Shown here piece by piece: positions 34,054 to 36,521 of a stretch of DNA of 36,521 nt. This DNA comes from Rosettibacter sp964572725 (GTDB lineage Bacteria; Bacteroidota; Ignavibacteria; Ignavibacteriales; Melioribacteraceae): the NCBI GenBank assembly GCA_964572725.1, contig CAZNFW010000029.1:1-36521 (forward strand), in the 5' to 3' direction. The position numbers and the translations under genes were made by a program. The notes below the pieces were generated by a model. That model saw nothing but the letters and a program-made list of their open reading frames with translations. It was not told the DNA's origin and did not search any database. Within the stretch, counting starts at the first letter, position 1, and each line of letters starts with the position of its first letter.

Positions 34054-34083
34054 AAAAGGTCACCAAAATTTTAGTGACCTTTT
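34054..34083. terminator. Intrinsic terminator after ackA
   Basis: AAAAGGTCAC (34054-34063) pairs with 34074-34083. On the minus strand the hairpin is followed by a long T-run, which makes it the clearest rho-independent terminator here. It lies about 28 bp past the ackA stop and separates that unit from the GT9 operon. Confidence 0.85.
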
Positions 34084-34111
34084 ATAAAATTTCTATTCAG
34101 AAAATTTTGAA

Positions 34112-35323
34112 TTAAGCCTGTTTCAATTGTTCATTAACTATTGTTTCAGTATCAAGTGCAATTACTAATTCTTCGTTTGTTGGAATTCTGAATACTTTTA
34201 CTTTTGAATCATCAGAAGAAATTAAACATTCTCCTTCAACATTTTCATTTCGTTTATCGTCAAGTTTAATTCCAAGATATTCCATATTTGAACATACTTC
34301 TTTGCGAACCATAATAGAATTTTCTCCAATTCCTCCTGTAAATACCAAAGCATCCAAGCCATTCATTGCAGCAACATAAGCTCCAATATATTTTTTAATT
34401 CGATAGTTAAAAACATCAAAAGCATTTTTTGCTTTTTTATTTCCTTCTTTAACAGCTTCTTCAATTTCACGCATATCACTGCTTTCGCCGCTAATTCCAA
34501 TTAAACCGCTGTGTTTGTTTAAAAGTGTACTAGCTTCAGAAAGTGATAAACCTTCTTTTGCCATGATGTAAAGAATGACTGAAGGGTCAATATCTCCGCT
34601 TCTTGTTCCCATAATCAATCCTTCAAGCGGAGTAAAGCCCATTGTTGTATCAATTGATTTTCCATATTCAACTGCAGCCATCGAACAACCATTCCCTAAA
34701 TGGGCTGTAATAATTTTTAATTCTTCAATTGGTTTACCAATTAATTTTGCTGCTCTTTCAGAAACATATCGATGAGAAGTTCCATGAAATCCATAACGAC
34801 GGATTTTATATTTACGATAAAGTTCATAAGGTATTCCATAAAGATATGCTCTTGGGGGCATTTTAACATGAAATGCTGTATCAAACACTCCAACTTGAGG
34901 AGTATTTGGTAAATGTTCTTTAGCTGCTAAAATTCCTTTAATATTTGGCGGATTATGAAGAGGTGCAAGTTCAATATTTTCTTTAATTGCATTCATTACT
35001 TGATCTGTAATTAAAACCGAACCAGAAAAAGTTTCACCGCCATGAACTACACGATGTCCTACGGCATCAATTTCTTTTTTATCTTTAATAACACCATGAT
35101 TAGGACTTAATAACACTGCTATTACATACTCAATAGCAATTGTATGGTCTAAAATTTCTCCTACAATTCTTATTTTTTCTTTTCCATATGGAGTATGACT
35201 AAGAACTGCACTTGACATTCCAATTCTTTCAACCATCCCTTTTGCTAATGCAATTTGAGCAGTTGTATCAATAAACTGATATTTAATAGATGAACTTCCG
35301 CAATTAAGAACTAAAACTTTCAT
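34112..35323 (-). CDS. ackA: Acetate kinase
   Basis: AckA interconverts acetyl phosphate and ADP with acetate and ATP. The 403-residue protein has VLVLNCGSSSIKYQF, GHRVVHGG, GVFDTAFH, GFHGTSHRYVS, HLGNGCSMAA and FTGGIGENS, all conserved sites of the ASKHA fold. It is 13 bp downstream of a 3-hydroxyacyl-CoA dehydrogenase, so both belong to one operon. Its usual partner, phosphotransacetylase, is not in the window. A strong terminator follows. Confidence 0.97.
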   Translation of the reverse strand: MKVLVLNCGSSSIKYQFIDTTAQIALAKGMVERIGMSSAVLSHTPYGKEKIRIVGEILDHTIAIEYVIAVLLSPNHGVIKDKKEIDAVGHRVVHGGETFSGSVLITDQVMNAIKENIELAPLHNPPNIKGILAAKEHLPNTPQVGVFDTAFHVKMPPRAYLYGIPYELYRKYKIRRYGFHGTSHRYVSERAAKLIGKPIEELKIITAHLGNGCSMAAVEYGKSIDTTMGFTPLEGLIMGTRSGDIDPSVILYIMAKEGLSLSEASTLLNKHSGLIGISGESSDMREIEEAVKEGNKKAKNAFDVFNYRIKKYIGAYVAAMNGLDALVFTGGIGENSIMVRKEVCSNMEYLGIKLDDKRNENVEGECLISSDDSKVKVFRIPTNEELVIALDTETIVNEQLKQA

Positions 35324-35336
35324 GTTATCTCCAATT

Positions 35337-36272
35337 TTAAGTAATTATTTTACCTTCAGCATCATATTTGAAGAAACCTTCGCCAGTTTTCTTGCCCAGT
35401 TTTCTTTCACGAACAAGTTTTCGAAGTATTGGACATGGTCTGTAACGCGGTTCCCCCAGACTATGCCATAGAGTTTCCATCCATGCAAGAACTTCATCCA
35501 GTCCCATTGTATCAGCCATTTCAAGCGGACCCATAGGAAAATTATAACCGAGTTTCATTGCTGTATCAATATCTTTTGCTGATGCAATTCCTTCAAGTAA
35601 AATATGCATAGCTTCATTTAATAATGGAACAATTGCTCGTGTTGTAACAAATCCCGGATATTCATAAACTTCAACAGGAGTTTTACCAATTCGAGCTGCA
35701 AATTTTTTAATTATTTCAACTGTTTTATCAGAAGTATCAAGTGCACGAACAAGTTCGACAAGTGGAACTTTTGGGACGGGGTTTAAGAAGTGCATTCCGA
35801 TTATTTTATCTTTTCGATTTGTTACTTCTGCAATTTTTGTAAGGCTGAGAGTAGATGTGTTAGATATAAAAATTGTTTGTGGTTTGGCAATTGCATCTAA
35901 TTCTTTAAATATTTTTTGCTTTAATTCATAATTCTCGTCAACTGCTTCAATAATAAGGTCACATTCAGGAATATCATTTCTGTCTGTAGTCCATTTAATT
36001 CTTGAAAGAATTGATTTCATTTCACTCTGAGTCATAGCCCAGCGGGCAATTTCCCTTTCCATTGAAGCTTTCAGGCTTTCTCTGGATTTTTCAACTTTTT
36101 CTTCGTCCTTTTCAATTATTACAACATCTAATCCAGCAGCAGAAATTGTATGAGCAATTCCCTGTCCCATTACGCCACCGCCAATAATTGCTACATAGTC
36201 AATTCGGTCATACTCTTCATTTCTTTGAACACTGCCAAGCAAATCTTCCAATTTTAATTTTTCCTCTGCCAT
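35337..36272 (-). CDS. 3-hydroxyacyl-CoA (3-hydroxybutyryl-CoA) dehydrogenase
   Basis: This NAD-dependent enzyme oxidises or reduces the 3-hydroxy group of acyl-CoA. It has the Rossmann motif IIGGGVMGQGIAHTISAAG (residues 29-47), IIEAVDEN with E109, NTSTLSLTKIA with S140, and the catalytic HFLNPVP (H161), plus the C-terminal domain (NFPMGPLEMADTMGLDE). The 311-residue length exceeds most PaaH/Hbd enzymes because about 26 residues of charged sequence precede the Rossmann strand. It sits upstream of ackA, suggesting butyrate- or acetate-linked energy metabolism. Chain-length preference cannot be read. Confidence 0.93.
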   Translation of the reverse strand: MAEEKLKLEDLLGSVQRNEEYDRIDYVAIIGGGVMGQGIAHTISAAGLDVVIIEKDEEKVEKSRESLKASMEREIARWAMTQSEMKSILSRIKWTTDRNDIPECDLIIEAVDENYELKQKIFKELDAIAKPQTIFISNTSTLSLTKIAEVTNRKDKIIGMHFLNPVPKVPLVELVRALDTSDKTVEIIKKFAARIGKTPVEVYEYPGFVTTRAIVPLLNEAMHILLEGIASAKDIDTAMKLGYNFPMGPLEMADTMGLDEVLAWMETLWHSLGEPRYRPCPILRKLVRERKLGKKTGEGFFKYDAEGKIIT

Positions 36273-36294
36273 AAACTTTTCCTTTAATTATTAA

Positions 36295-36328
36295 CAAAAT
36301 TACAAAAAAAGCCGATTAACTATACAAA
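36295..36328 (-). promoter_or_regulatory. Candidate promoter of the dehydrogenase-ackA operon
   Basis: On the minus strand TTTG (36325-36328) is followed after 22 bp by TAATTTTG (36295-36302), an exact TAnnTTTG match. The spacing is one base longer than usual. The ATG is about 22 bases downstream with AAAGGA between. Confidence 0.45.
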
Positions 36329-36483
36329 ACTTATACCAGCATTATTTCGAAGGATTTGACTTAAATACACATGCAAGTTTTAAAATTTTATTAAAAGTAA
36401 AAATTAGAAATCAATTATGAGAATTATAAAGGCAAGTGATATCATCTTAATAAAAAAGACATGTAATAAATTTCAGGGGATAA

Positions 36484-36521
36484 ATGAATCAAGAGCAGGG
36501 GACAGAACATCTTTATTACCC
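36484..36521 (+). CDS. Possible start of a plus-strand gene, cut by the window edge
   Basis: An ATG at 36484 is preceded by AGGGGA (36475-36480), a good ribosome site, and its frame is open to the edge (13 codons: MNQEQGTEHLYYP). A second frame starting at ATG 36417 is also open to the edge for 35 codons but has no clear ribosome site. Neither peptide is recognised. The evidence is the ribosome site and openness only. Confidence 0.25.
   Translation, partial: MNQEQGTEHLYY

Overview
The window is AT-rich chromosomal DNA with densely packed, mostly minus-strand genes. It fits the Bacteroidota/Ignavibacteriota (FCB) group, and I favour an Ignavibacteria-like anaerobe. The evidence is a very large secreted C25 cysteine peptidase ending in a type IX secretion (T9SS) sorting domain of the FlgD-Ig kind, about nine intergenic copies of the Bacteroidota-type -7 promoter element TAnnTTTG, and several TTG/GTG starts. 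No tRNA, rRNA, CRISPR array, intact insertion sequence or phage gene was seen.

Layout. 1-7154 (minus) reads as one long operon: secreted barrel-like protein, xseA, xseB, dxs, Gfo/Idh oxidoreductase, PhoB-type regulator, PhoR-type kinase, DUF1801 protein cut by the left edge. 7320-10953 (plus) holds surE, a membrane von Willebrand A protein and comF. 10954-14043 (minus) holds argS, rsfS, a LytR_C-domain membrane protein and a small exported protein. A RidA-like gene and mazG diverge at about 14.6-14.7 kb. 15600-17443 (minus) is a PqqD-like protein plus the dipeptidase pepD. 17444-17790 is the only non-coding stretch longer than 300 bp and contains what looks like a decayed T9SS sorting domain.

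17791-27266 (minus) is the most distinctive region: three family-4 glycosyltransferases, a WecG/TagA-type glycosyltransferase and a 1803-residue PorU-like C25 peptidase, nearly all overlapping and so probably translationally coupled. In this phylum PorU-type C25 proteins cleave sorting domains and attach cargo to a surface glycolipid, so coupling such a protein to glycan-assembly enzymes suggests a dedicated surface-glycan/protein-anchoring locus. This is inference from gene order.

27354-29399 is an OPT-family oligopeptide transporter with a good promoter. 29463-30976 is pdxJ with a TIGR02757 gene. 31080-33987 holds two family-9 (heptosyltransferase-like) glycosyltransferases and an EamA exporter. 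34112-36272 pairs a 3-hydroxyacyl-CoA dehydrogenase with acetate kinase. The right edge may contain the first codons of a plus-strand gene. Apart from the 17.4-27.3 kb block, most genes are ordinary housekeeping functions.
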